Below, piece by piece: positions 50,736 to 58,808 of a stretch of DNA of 64,000 nt. Under the pieces are notes generated by a model, which did no database searches, was not told the DNA's origin, and was given only the letters and a program-made list of their open reading frames with translations. A program made the translations under genes and the position numbers. Where the stretch lies: NCBI GenBank assembly GCA_009926935.1, contig RFNZ01000004.1:124402-188401 (forward strand), read 5' to 3'. Numbering within the stretch: the stretch's first letter is position 1; every line of letters begins with the position of its first letter. This DNA comes from Pseudomonadota bacterium (GTDB taxonomy: Bacteria; Pseudomonadota; Alphaproteobacteria; Micavibrionales; UBA1664).

Positions 50736-50812
50736 TCGTCGCCCCTGCGTAGGCGGGGGCCCACGGTCAGGAATAACGGATGAGTGGATTCCAGCCTTAG
50801 CTGGAATGACAA
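50736..50812. repeat. Second copy of the palindromic repeat element
   Basis: The 77-bp element fills the gap between rpmB and tgt. Its arms, TCGTCGCCCC...GGGGGCCCAC (50736-50764) and GTGGATTCC...GGAATGACAA (50784-50812), are the same type as those of the prmC insertion. The right arm is a perfect hairpin, ATTCCAGC/GCTGGAAT; the left one has GCCCCTGC/GCGGGGGC with one G-U pair. It may act as a transcription terminator or mRNA stabiliser between the two genes. No coding function here. Confidence 0.85.
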
Positions 50813-50818
50813 TGAGAA

Positions 50819-52000
50819 ATGACAACGCTTTACCCCAACTTTAAATTTGACATTGTAAAGCCGTGCACCAAAACCCGTGCGCGGCTTGGTCGTTTGACAA
50901 CTCCGCACGGCACCATTAACACGCCTAACTTCATCTTCTGCGGCACGCATGCGGGCCTTAGGTCCATGACGGGGGAGGAGGCAAAGGCAGCGGGCGCCGA
51001 TATCGTACTCGCCAACACCTACCACCTTCTTGTGCGCCCCGGTCCCGATGTGGTGGCGAAATTAGGCGGTCTCCACAAAATGATGGTCTGGGATGGCCCC
51101 ATCATGACCGATAGCGGCGGCTTCCAGATATTCATCATGGGTTACGAAGGTAACTCAGACGAAATCAAGATGCGCGGCAAGAAGGCCCCTAAAAAGAGCC
51201 TCTTCAAAATCAATGAAGAAGGCGCGTGGTTCTACAGCTACCATAACGGCGAGAAAATCCACTTAACACCCGAACGCTCGATGGACGTCCAGAAAGCGCT
51301 GGGCGCTGACCTCATCTATCAACTTGATGAATGCACATCTTCCGCACACGGCAAAAACTACCATGCCGACAGCATGCGCATGTCCCTGCGATGGGGTGAC
51401 CGCTGCATCAAGCGGTTCACCGAAACGAACGACGGCAAACAGGCTCTTTACGGTATCGTACAGGGCGGCAACTACGAAGATCTGCGTCTCGAAAGCGCAG
51501 CGCGCGTAAACGAGCAAGACTTTTTTGGCATGGCCGTAGGTGGCTACTTTGGCAAATCAAAGGACAGTCTGGTCGACATCGTGGCTCTGACGATGGAAGC
51601 CATACGGCGTGATAGGCCCGTGCACATGCTTGGTATCGGGCATGTGGAAGATATTTTTGCAGGTGTGAAACAGGGTATCGATACCTTCGACTGTGTTGAA
51701 CCCACGCGCCTTGCAGGCCACGGCACCATGCTGCTTAAAGGCGCGCCGCGCATGCGCCTTAACCTGCGCAATTCCAAATTCAGGGGCGATGATACGCCGC
51801 TTGATGCCACAAGCGTCTTTCACATTTCCCGCCAGTACACGCGCGGCACTCTGCACCATCTTGTGCAGGCGCAGGAGCCATTGGCCGAGCACGTCTTGTC
51901 CATGCACAACGTGGCGGTTATGATGCAGCTCTTCAGAGAAATTCGCGAGGCGCTGGCAAACGACACCCTCGAACAATGCGAAAAGGAATGGCTGGGATGA
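50819..52000 (+). CDS. tRNA-guanine transglycosylase homologue lacking the zinc cysteines
   Basis: Predicted protein of 393 aa. It aligns along its length with bacterial Tgt, which swaps guanine-34 for preQ1 in tRNAs for Asp, Asn, His and Tyr: the general-acid Asp in MTDSGGFQIF, the nucleophile region GIDTFDCVEPTR (both Asp retained), YGIVQGG, and HMLGIGHVEDI. The zinc site of normal Tgt is lost: the expected C-x-C-x-x-C is S332, F334 and S337 within PLDATSVFHISRQYTRG, though His363 is retained. Some substrate-pocket motifs are changed, e.g. VGGYFGKSKDS for G-L-A-V-G-E. It could act on another tRNA or base, or form an alternative structure. Co-translated with upp by a 4-bp overlap. Confidence 0.75.
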   Translation: MTTLYPNFKFDIVKPCTKTRARLGRLTTPHGTINTPNFIFCGTHAGLRSMTGEEAKAAGADIVLANTYHLLVRPGPDVVAKLGGLHKMMVWDGPIMTDSGGFQIFIMGYEGNSDEIKMRGKKAPKKSLFKINEEGAWFYSYHNGEKIHLTPERSMDVQKALGADLIYQLDECTSSAHGKNYHADSMRMSLRWGDRCIKRFTETNDGKQALYGIVQGGNYEDLRLESAARVNEQDFFGMAVGGYFGKSKDSLVDIVALTMEAIRRDRPVHMLGIGHVEDIFAGVKQGIDTFDCVEPTRLAGHGTMLLKGAPRMRLNLRNSKFRGDDTPLDATSVFHISRQYTRGTLHHLVQAQEPLAEHVLSMHNVAVMMQLFREIREALANDTLEQCEKEWLG

Positions 52001-52632
52001 AAAACGTATATGTCTCCAAACACCACGTCGTGGCAGACAGACTCTCGAGACTGCGCGACAAAAACGCGCCCGTGCATGACTTCCGTCGTTACGTACACGA
52101 AATTTCGCAGGCGCTGGCCTACGAGGCCTCGGCCAATCTGGCTGTAAAGGATGTCACGGTAACAACCCCTTTGGTAGAGACAAAAGGCCAGATGCTGGCC
52201 AATGATCTGCCGGTACTGGTTGTACCAATTCTACGCGCAGGGCTTGGCCTTGTTAGCGGCTTTGAAACACTGTTCCCTGATTACCACATGGGGCATATCG
52301 GCTTGTACCGCGATGAGGAAACCAAAAAACCCGTCCAGTACATGACAAAGCTCCCAAAAGCCATGAACCGCCCGATTTTTCTGGTTGATCCCATGCTGGC
52401 AACGGGCCATTCAACTGCGAAGGCCGTTGAAATTCTGCTGGCTGCCGGCGCCAAAATTACCGATATCCGTGCAGTCACTCTCATTTCCGCACCGGAAGGC
52501 ATCAAGTATGTACATGAGGTCTATCCGGACCTCGCCATCTATACGGCAGCACTCGACAGCCATCTCAATGAACACGCCTTCATTGTACCGGGCCTCGGCG
52601 ATGCTGGTGATAGGTTGTTTGGCACGCTTTAA
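51997..52632 (+). CDS. upp: Uracil phosphoribosyltransferase
   Basis: Predicted protein of 211 aa from ATG 51997, overlapping the tgt-like stop in ATGA; the open frame starts at 51976 but adds only tgt antisense. It opens KNVYVSKHHVVADRLSRLRDK and carries the uracil and PRPP site VVPILRAGLGLVSGFETLFPD, then MLATGHSTAKAVEILLAAGA (the PRPP loop D-P-M-L-A-T-G, with H for G in the usual GGS) and VPGLGDAGDRLFGT. It salvages uracil to UMP. With PsuG it gives a route from pseudouridine phosphate to UMP. The genetic coupling to a transglycosylase homologue is unusual. Confidence 0.96.
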   Translation: MKNVYVSKHHVVADRLSRLRDKNAPVHDFRRYVHEISQALAYEASANLAVKDVTVTTPLVETKGQMLANDLPVLVVPILRAGLGLVSGFETLFPDYHMGHIGLYRDEETKKPVQYMTKLPKAMNRPIFLVDPMLATGHSTAKAVEILLAAGAKITDIRAVTLISAPEGIKYVHEVYPDLAIYTAALDSHLNEHAFIVPGLGDAGDRLFGTL

Positions 52633-52662
52633 AACAGCTCTAGAAAGGGCTAAGGTCTTTAA

Positions 52663-54147
52663 GTGACAATCAGCATCTACCAGCGCCTTTTTGAAGGCTG
52701 GCCCGAACCGCGCCTGCTCGTTGATAAAAACAGCGCAGGGCTGTACTGCGTACACAAATGTAACCGGGCCGGTTCTCACTATTTCTCTCAGTCCGAGCAG
52801 AGCCTTGAAGGTCAGGTCATAGAAAAACTGATCGATGCCGGCTCTTACGCCCATGTTTTACGTGCGTTTGAGGTCTGCTGGTCTTCAAAAATGCCTGTAT
52901 CTGTACAACTTATTCCGGCCGTCAAAGGTGAAATTCGCCTTCGCTCCTTCTTTTTTAATCCCCTAATGGATGGCGAGAAGGTTGTCGCCATTGATGTGGC
53001 GGCAAGGTTACCCGCGATCGACGATGAAAACTTGCGGCGCGAGCGCGATGACGCAATGTCAATTTTCGCGAGCGTATTCGATGCAAGCGATGTCGGCATT
53101 TTGGTAACCGATCACCATCGCCGCATCGTTCGCGTCAACGACACTTTCTGCAAAACATTCGGCTGGCAGCCAATTGATCTTGTCGGTTTTGAGTTCACAA
53201 AACTGATCCCCGAGAGTGAGCATGATGTCGCCCGCAAACGTCACGATGATTTCATGGGCAACATGTTTGTTGAAAAATCGCGTGAACTTAAAATCAAACG
53301 GGGTGATGAAACACTGGCAAACGTCATCGCCACATCCGGTATCATCGAGCTTTCGGGCAATCGCAAATTCCGCATTTCAACAGTAGTGGATATCAGTTAT
53401 CTCAAAAAAATCGAAAAGGATTTGCGTAAATCAAAAGAAATCGCGGATGCCGCAAGCCACGCAAAATCAACCTTTCTGGCCAATATGTCGCATGAGCTTC
53501 GTACACCGCTTAATGCGATTATCGGCTTCTCCGATCTCATGATCGCAGGCACTCTGGGCCAGATTGAGAATAAAAATTACCGCGAATATTTGGGCGATAT
53601 AAAATTCTCGGCCCTTCATCTTCTCGATATCATCAACGACGTGCTCGATATGTCGAAAATCGAAGCCGGACAAATGAAGATATTCCCGCAACGTACGGAT
53701 GTGGAGCCGATTGTAGACGAGGCTGTGCGCCTCATGCGGGCCCGCGCGACTGAGGCAGGCGTCATGCTCAAAACAGAGATCGCATCAGGCCTTCCGGCCG
53801 TTAACATCGACCAGCGCATGATCAGGCAGGTATTGCTCAACCTGCTTTCCAATGCCGTCAAGTTTTCGACAGGCAGGGGCAGTGTAATGGTAAAGGCAGG
53901 TCGCGATGCAGAGGGTTTTGTATCTATCTCTGTGATCGATCAGGGGATCGGCATCCCCGAGGAAAAACTATCCGATGTCATGCTTCCTTTTGGACAGGTA
54001 CAAGACCCCCGTGTCAATGCAGGGCAGGGAACAGGGTTGGGCTTGCCGCTGGCCCGCACCATGGTTGAACTTCACGGAGGATCGCTTAATATCAGCTCAA
54101 AACTGGATGTGGGGACGACGGTTTCCTTCACTCTGCCTCCAGCGTAA
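52663..54147 (+). CDS. PAS-domain sensor histidine kinase
   Basis: Predicted protein of 494 aa, starting at GTG 52663, with AAGG upstream. No membrane helix is predicted, so it is cytoplasmic. Residues 1-125 may form an additional divergent PAS, and 135-245 are a PAS domain (VGILVTDHHRRIVRVNDTFCKTFGWQPIDLVG). The HisKA domain has phosphoacceptor His in FLANMSHELRTPLNAIIGFSDLM, and the HATPase_c domain has NLLSNAVKFS, DQGIGIPEEKL and GTGLGLPLARTMVELHGG. The cognate response regulator is unknown; no receiver gene is adjacent. Followed 9 bp later by the Fur-type regulator, suggesting co-transcription. Confidence 0.92.
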   Translation: MTISIYQRLFEGWPEPRLLVDKNSAGLYCVHKCNRAGSHYFSQSEQSLEGQVIEKLIDAGSYAHVLRAFEVCWSSKMPVSVQLIPAVKGEIRLRSFFFNPLMDGEKVVAIDVAARLPAIDDENLRRERDDAMSIFASVFDASDVGILVTDHHRRIVRVNDTFCKTFGWQPIDLVGFEFTKLIPESEHDVARKRHDDFMGNMFVEKSRELKIKRGDETLANVIATSGIIELSGNRKFRISTVVDISYLKKIEKDLRKSKEIADAASHAKSTFLANMSHELRTPLNAIIGFSDLMIAGTLGQIENKNYREYLGDIKFSALHLLDIINDVLDMSKIEAGQMKIFPQRTDVEPIVDEAVRLMRARATEAGVMLKTEIASGLPAVNIDQRMIRQVLLNLLSNAVKFSTGRGSVMVKAGRDAEGFVSISVIDQGIGIPEEKLSDVMLPFGQVQDPRVNAGQGTGLGLPLARTMVELHGGSLNISSKLDVGTTVSFTLPPA

Positions 54148-54156
54148 GGAGACTAC

Positions 54157-54585
54157 ATGCAGATCAAACGCGAAACATATGAAGAACTGAACGAAAAATG
54201 CATAGCTGCAGGCGTCAAAATGACAGACCAGCGCCGCGCCATCCTGCAGGTTCTTACGGGTGCCAGCGACCATCCTTCAGTCGAAGCAGTGTTTGACCGC
54301 GTAAAAGAGATAGATCCATCTGTCAGCATGGCCACGGTCTACCGCACACTCAATCTTTTGGGTGAGCTGCGCCTTGTCGATCGTCGGGAATTTAATCAGA
54401 ATTTCGCGCGCTTCGAGGTGAACGCCACGCATCACCATCACATGATTGATCTCGACACAGGGGCGGTTATCGAGTTCCAGAACGAGAAGCTAGAAAAGCT
54501 GAAAATCGAAATTGCAAATGAGCTGGGGTATGAGCTCATAGATCACACGCTGGAACTCTACGGCCGTAAAATTCGTAAAACCTAG
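54157..54585 (+). CDS. Fur/Mur-family metalloregulator
   Basis: Predicted protein of 142 aa. The winged helix region has KMTDQRRAILQVL and DPSVSMATVYRTLNLLGELRLVDR, the recognition helix pattern of Fur proteins. The metal site includes THHHHMIDLDTGAVIEF, where histidines and acidic residues coordinate Fe or Mn. The CxxC structural zinc sites of E. coli Fur are missing, as expected for the alphaproteobacterial Fur/Mur group. It would repress iron or manganese uptake genes. Downstream of the PAS kinase by 9 bp. The stop codon shares CTAG with the stop of lysA on the other strand. The palindrome at 63755 may be one of its targets. Confidence 0.9.
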   Translation: MQIKRETYEELNEKCIAAGVKMTDQRRAILQVLTGASDHPSVEAVFDRVKEIDPSVSMATVYRTLNLLGELRLVDRREFNQNFARFEVNATHHHHMIDLDTGAVIEFQNEKLEKLKIEIANELGYELIDHTLELYGRKIRKT

Positions 54586-55781
54586 GCCGCAAGCGTTGCG
54601 GCATCAAATTCTTCAGCGGTAAGGGCACGGCGTATCAGCCGCGCTTCATTGCCGTCAATCAGCACTTCGGCCAAACGCGGCCGCGCATTGTAAAAACTGC
54701 TCATGGCATGGCCATACGCACCGGCAAATCCAATTTCCAGTATATCACCGCGCACAACATCTGAAGGCAGCATACGGCCTCGCGCAAACACGTCACCGCT
54801 CTCGCAAACCCCGCCTGCAATTACGCAGGGTATGTGGGCGGCCTTGGAACTACGCGCAAGACTCATCGGGTGATAGGCATCATAAAGGGCAGGGCGTATC
54901 AGGTCGTTCATACCCGCATCTACAATAACAAATGTCTGCCCGCCCGATTTTTTGACGTACAAGACCTTTGTAACAAGTGTGCCCGCCTCGGCTGCGATAT
55001 ACCGCCCCGGCTCAAGCTGAATGCGAACGCCACGGGCCTGCAACTGTTTGGTAGCTTCAAGCACGACGGGTGCAAAATCGGCAGGTTTGGCATAGCTGTC
55101 CCCCTTGTAAGAGACGCCAAATCCGCCACCCAAATCAAGCCTGTCCAGCCCCTCTTGTTCGGAAAAAAGTGCACTCATAACCTCGTAGCCGCGCCTGAGC
55201 TCACTGGCGTTATGCACTTGGGTTCCTATGTGGCACGACAAAGCTATCCATTTCAGTTCAGGCCGGCTGGCAATGACATGCTTGGCCTCGGGCAGATCTT
55301 CAACCAAGGTACCAAATTTATCAGTGCGTCGGCCGGTAGCCAGATGGCTATGCGTATCAGCTTCTACTTCCGGGTTGATGCGCAGTCCAATAGGGGCAAT
55401 GACGCCCATATCCCGGGCAATGTCTGCAATAACCGTAAGCTCGGGGATAGACTCCACATTTATTTGCCCAATGCCGGATGCAAGGGCAAAGCGTATATCA
55501 GTGTCCGTTTTACCAACGCCGTTCATCAAAATCATCGCGGGCGCAATGCCGCCTGCAAGCGCGCGCTTTATCTCGCCGGCAGTCACGGTACATCCACCGA
55601 TACCGGCCTTGGCCGCCATCGCAATAATGGCGGGGTTATCATTGGCTTTGACGGCATAGTGCAGGCTGACATTCTGGGCCTTGAAGGCTTCGGTTAACTC
55701 AGCGATACGGGCGCGCAAAACCTCCGCGTCATAGGCGTAAAAAGGGGTAGGGTAATTTCGGGCGAGTGCGACCATATCCAT
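54582..55781 (-). CDS. lysA: Diaminopimelate decarboxylase
   Basis: Predicted protein of 399 aa from ATG 55781; GTG 55811 would add ten residues. It begins ALARNYPTPFYAYDAEVLRARI, with the PLP lysine in LHYAVKANDNPAIIAMAAKAG, then GLDRLDLGGGFGVSY, LEPGRYIAAEAG, and the substrate-binding CVIAGGVCESGDVFARGR. It belongs to the alanine racemase-like fold type III and converts meso-diaminopimelate to L-lysine, completing the lysine pathway started by lysC. Its N-terminus is shorter than typical. Most alphaproteobacteria have lysA next to argH and an LptM lipoprotein; here it is separate. It meets the Fur gene end to end. Confidence 0.95.
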   Translation of the reverse strand: MDMVALARNYPTPFYAYDAEVLRARIAELTEAFKAQNVSLHYAVKANDNPAIIAMAAKAGIGGCTVTAGEIKRALAGGIAPAMILMNGVGKTDTDIRFALASGIGQINVESIPELTVIADIARDMGVIAPIGLRINPEVEADTHSHLATGRRTDKFGTLVEDLPEAKHVIASRPELKWIALSCHIGTQVHNASELRRGYEVMSALFSEQEGLDRLDLGGGFGVSYKGDSYAKPADFAPVVLEATKQLQARGVRIQLEPGRYIAAEAGTLVTKVLYVKKSGGQTFVIVDAGMNDLIRPALYDAYHPMSLARSSKAAHIPCVIAGGVCESGDVFARGRMLPSDVVRGDILEIGFAGAYGHAMSSFYNARPRLAEVLIDGNEARLIRRALTAEEFDAATLAA

Positions 55782-55829
55782 CGCAGGATTTAAACATGCG
55801 CGTGAGTACACAACAACAGGAAAGAAAAA

Positions 55830-56594
55830 TTAGGCCGCTATCAAACCCTTGAAAGAGCCAGCACCGGGAAGCGGCGTTACATCAACGGCAAAAATGTCTG
55901 TTTCCTTGATTTTGATATCTGGTTGCCCTGCCAGTCTGCCTGTACCGACAAAGAGCTTTATGTCAGCTTCCTCAAAATTACTGACTGGCAGCGCCTCTGT
56001 ACCAAGAATGCGCGATGGCCTGTACGTCATGCGCTCAAATTGTCTAATAGCAGCTGCAAGTGTGGCCAGCGGGCGCTCCGTTCTTTCAAGGTACCTGTAC
56101 CTATGCTTTGTGTAGAAACTGTCAGGTGCCGCCGTTTCATCAAGCTTGAAGAGAAGAGGCAAAAAGCTGTTCCGCCCTTGCCTTACAACAAGCCCGATGG
56201 CTTTAGGAATGTCTTTAAATTGGTCGGCCCAAGCAGTATGAGCACGGTAAGTGAGGATATTCCAATCGGCCGGATAAATGCTGTCGCATGATATGGGGTA
56301 TCTGCGGTCTTCACCGCCATTATAAATGACAATCATGCCCTTCGGGTGTTCCTGCCTAAGGTCATGGGTCCAGAAAAACTTGTCTCTGACAATTTGGTTA
56401 GGTTTATAGCCCCAGTTCTCGATTAGCTCCATCACTTCCGCATGCGTGCCTCGGGCATAATCGCCACGTGGCACAAGCAGATGCTGCTTGTTCTCGCCGC
56501 GGCCTGGTACGATCCAGCCGGAGGGTGGCTCGGTCGAATAGGCGGGCATAAAGCAGCGCAGCTTTTCATCATAAATGACAACGGCAAAACTCAT
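55830..56594 (-). CDS. Hypothetical protein of 254 aa
   Basis: Predicted protein of 254 aa with GGAGG six bases upstream of its ATG and a good promoter (TTGACA-17-TAGGCT at 56643-56615). No signal peptide or membrane helix is seen. The sequence is compact and globular, e.g. VVIYDEKLRCFMPAYSTEPPSG, HLLVPRGDYARGTHAEVMELI, MIVIYNGGEDRRYPISCDSI and a short ETDIFAVDVTPLPGAGSF at the C-terminus. I do not recognise the family. Its solid expression signals and single-gene arrangement mean it is a real gene. Function unknown. Confidence 0.75.
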   Translation of the reverse strand: MSFAVVIYDEKLRCFMPAYSTEPPSGWIVPGRGENKQHLLVPRGDYARGTHAEVMELIENWGYKPNQIVRDKFFWTHDLRQEHPKGMIVIYNGGEDRRYPISCDSIYPADWNILTYRAHTAWADQFKDIPKAIGLVVRQGRNSFLPLLFKLDETAAPDSFYTKHRYRYLERTERPLATLAAAIRQFERMTYRPSRILGTEALPVSNFEEADIKLFVGTGRLAGQPDIKIKETDIFAVDVTPLPGAGSFKGLIAA

Positions 56595-56614
56595 GAGACC
56601 TCCATTTTGGGCAA

Positions 56615-56643
56615 AGCCTAGCGGGGCACGGTTTATATGTCAA
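56615..56643 (-). promoter_or_regulatory. Promoter of the 254-aa hypothetical gene
   Basis: On the minus strand TTGACA (56643-56638), a 17-bp spacer and TAGGCT (56620-56615) lie about 20 bp upstream of ATG 56594, and a GGAGG ribosome site lies in the leader. There is no visible operator. Confidence 0.55.
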
Positions 56644-56673
56644 AAAAGAAAGCTTTTATAGCGCTTACAAGGC

Positions 56674-58254
56674 ATGGTAAACCCACCCCCCATGACAACC
56701 GATCAAATCCAACGCCGCCGTACCTTCGCGATTATCGCGCACCCTGATGCAGGTAAAACCACGCTGACTGAAAAGCTGCTTCTTTTCGGGGGCGCTATCC
56801 AGTTGGCAGGTCAGGTCAAGGCGCGTGGCGATGCCCGCCGTGCCAAGTCGGATTGGATGAAGGTCGAGCAGGAGCGCGGTATCTCGGTCGTATCGTCTGT
56901 CATGACATTCGAGTACGCGGATACGGTGTTTAACTTGCTCGACACCCCCGGCCACCAGGACTTTTCGGAAGATACATATCGTACCTTAACAGCCGTCGAT
57001 AGCGCGGTCATGGTCCTTGATGCCGCAAAAGGTATCGAAAGCCAGACGCTCAAATTGTTTGAGGTCTGCCGCATGCGTGATATCCCCATCATCACCTTCA
57101 TCAACAAGATGGACCGTGATGGCCAAGATCCGTTTGACCTCATCGACGAAATCGAAAAGAAATTGGCGATGGATGCCACGCCCGCCACATGGCCTATCGG
57201 TGGTGGCCGTGATTTCAAAGGCGCCTACGATTTATTCCACGATAAACTTTCCCTCTTCGAGCGTGGTGGGAAGGATGAAGGGATAACATGCAAAGGTTTG
57301 GATGACCCGCAAATTGATGCACATGTGCCTGAGCGTCTAGCCAACGAAATGCGTGAGCAGGTTAAAATGGTCAAAGGCGCCTGCAAAACATTCGATAGGC
57401 AGTCGTATCTTGAAGGCCACATGACGCCCGTATTTTTTGGCTCCGCCGTCAATAACTTCGGCGTGCGCGAATTGCTGAACGGCGTCAAGGCACTAGCGCC
57501 CACTCCGCGGCCGCAGCCAGCCAAAACCCGTAAAATCGATCCTTCTGAAGAGAAGGTCACAGGCTTCGTTTTCAAAATTCAAGCGAACATGGACCCCAAA
57601 CACCGCGACCGAATTGCCTTTGCGCGCCTGTGCTCAGGTACATTCAAAAAAGGCATGAAACTTAAGCACGTGCGCAGCCAAAAAATGCTGACGATGCACA
57701 CGCCGCTCATGTTCTTTGCAAACGAGCGCGAAAGTGCCGAGGTAGCCTATCCGGGCGACATCATTGGCCTGCCCAACCACGGCGGTTTGCGTATTGGTGA
57801 TGCGCTGACGGAAGGCGAGGATCTGGTTTTCACCGGCATCCCGTCCTTCGCGCCGGAATTGCTTCAGCGCGTACGCTCCATAGACCCTATGAAAGCCAAG
57901 CACTTGGAATCCGCACTCATCCAGCTTGCTGAAGAGGGCGTGGCAAGGGTGTTTAAACCCAAAATGGATAGCGGCTGGGTTGTTGGCGTTGTTGGCGCAT
58001 TGCAGTTTGAAATTCTGGCAGACCGCATCCGTACCGAATACAACATTCCGGTGAAGTTTGAAGATGCCGCGCTCTACACCGCCCGCTGGCTTGCCTGCGA
58101 TGATGCCAAGTTGCTGAAGGAATTTATCGATAAAAACCAGTCAAGCCTCGCCGATGACCACGACGGCGACCCTGTCTTTTTGGCTCGCAACAGCTGGCAC
58201 CTCGGCGACGCCCAGGAAAAAGGCGCAGGAATAAGGTTTACTGCCGTAAAATAG
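56674..58254 (+). CDS. prfC: Peptide chain release factor 3
   Basis: Predicted protein of 526 aa from ATG 56674; ATG 56692 (520 aa) is an alternative, and neither has a clear ribosome site. The translational GTPase G domain shows RTFAIIAHPDAGKTTLTEKLLLFGG, the DTPGHQDFSEDTYRTL Walker B region, and FINKMDRDGQDPFDLIDEIE with the NKMD motif. The middle domain and C-terminal domain typical of RF3 follow, e.g. VGVVGALQFEILADRIRTEY near the end. RF3 accelerates recycling of RF1/RF2 from the ribosome after termination. The release-factor set in the window is prfA, prmC and prfC. Confidence 0.97.
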   Translation: MVNPPPMTTDQIQRRRTFAIIAHPDAGKTTLTEKLLLFGGAIQLAGQVKARGDARRAKSDWMKVEQERGISVVSSVMTFEYADTVFNLLDTPGHQDFSEDTYRTLTAVDSAVMVLDAAKGIESQTLKLFEVCRMRDIPIITFINKMDRDGQDPFDLIDEIEKKLAMDATPATWPIGGGRDFKGAYDLFHDKLSLFERGGKDEGITCKGLDDPQIDAHVPERLANEMREQVKMVKGACKTFDRQSYLEGHMTPVFFGSAVNNFGVRELLNGVKALAPTPRPQPAKTRKIDPSEEKVTGFVFKIQANMDPKHRDRIAFARLCSGTFKKGMKLKHVRSQKMLTMHTPLMFFANERESAEVAYPGDIIGLPNHGGLRIGDALTEGEDLVFTGIPSFAPELLQRVRSIDPMKAKHLESALIQLAEEGVARVFKPKMDSGWVVGVVGALQFEILADRIRTEYNIPVKFEDAALYTARWLACDDAKLLKEFIDKNQSSLADDHDGDPVFLARNSWHLGDAQEKGAGIRFTAVK

Positions 58255-58261
58255 CCCACCT

Positions 58262-58294
58262 TGACACTTAACATATTAATTTATAATGTCCCAC
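58262..58294 (+). promoter_or_regulatory. Promoter of the 161-aa hypothetical gene
   Basis: TTGACA near 58262, a 15-bp A/T-rich spacer and a perfect TATAAT ending near 58290 precede ATG 58323 by about 30 bp, with AGGAG in the leader. The spacer is two bases shorter than optimal. All the sequence between prfC and this gene is used by promoter and leader. Confidence 0.5.
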
Positions 58295-58322
58295 CAGTTC
58301 CACAGACCAACAGGAGCCCACA

Positions 58323-58808
58323 ATGTCCACTTCCAGCGAATTTGATGATGCCGTAGCCGCCCGCCGTGACCGTCGCTCAAGCGATGAAGCGCTCTTAGGC
58401 AAATGGATTGACGGCAATAAGCCGCTGGCTGGTTTACTGGCTAATCTCGACTCCCTTAAAGGCAAAGGTTTTGAGTTTGAAGTCACATCCGGTTTCCGCC
58501 CGGCTCCGGACGAAGATACCGCTAGCGAGTACATCGCACCCTCACTCACAAAAGTGATCGACCTTAAAGCAGGCGAAACTGTAAAGAGTGCAACCATCAC
58601 GGTCGATGTCGATGGCAACTTTACTTTTGTAGCGGAAGGCGCAGAAACGAAATCAGGCAAATCAAAAGCCGCATTGTATAAGGCTCTGGATGCTTGGGTA
58701 AACGCACTTCACGCAGCCCATCCTGATCTTAACATCGCAGGCCACTTGCTGCGCGCTCAGACACAGGTCGGCAAACGCAAAGGCGACGAGCCTAAAAAGG
58801 CCGCGTAA
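58323..58808 (+). CDS. Hypothetical protein of 161 aa
   Basis: Predicted protein of 161 aa with an AGGAG ribosome site. No signal peptide or membrane helix is seen. The start MSTSSEFDDAVAARRDRRSSDEALLGKWIDG is charged and helical. The middle has alternating strand-like segments (FEVTSGFRPAPDEDT, KSATITVDVDGNFTFVAEG), and the C-terminus is a helix followed by a Lys-rich tail (GKRKGDEPKKAA). The family is not recognised. Its convergent partner, the 772-aa gene, begins its stop codon directly after this one's stop. Well supported as a gene by promoter, ribosome site and start; function unknown. Confidence 0.75.
   Translation: MSTSSEFDDAVAARRDRRSSDEALLGKWIDGNKPLAGLLANLDSLKGKGFEFEVTSGFRPAPDEDTASEYIAPSLTKVIDLKAGETVKSATITVDVDGNFTFVAEGAETKSGKSKAALYKALDAWVNALHAAHPDLNIAGHLLRAQTQVGKRKGDEPKKAA

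Noticed and set aside
54834..55697. 287-aa plus-strand frame opposite lysA
   Set aside because: lysA is complete and conserved; the antisense frame has no family features.
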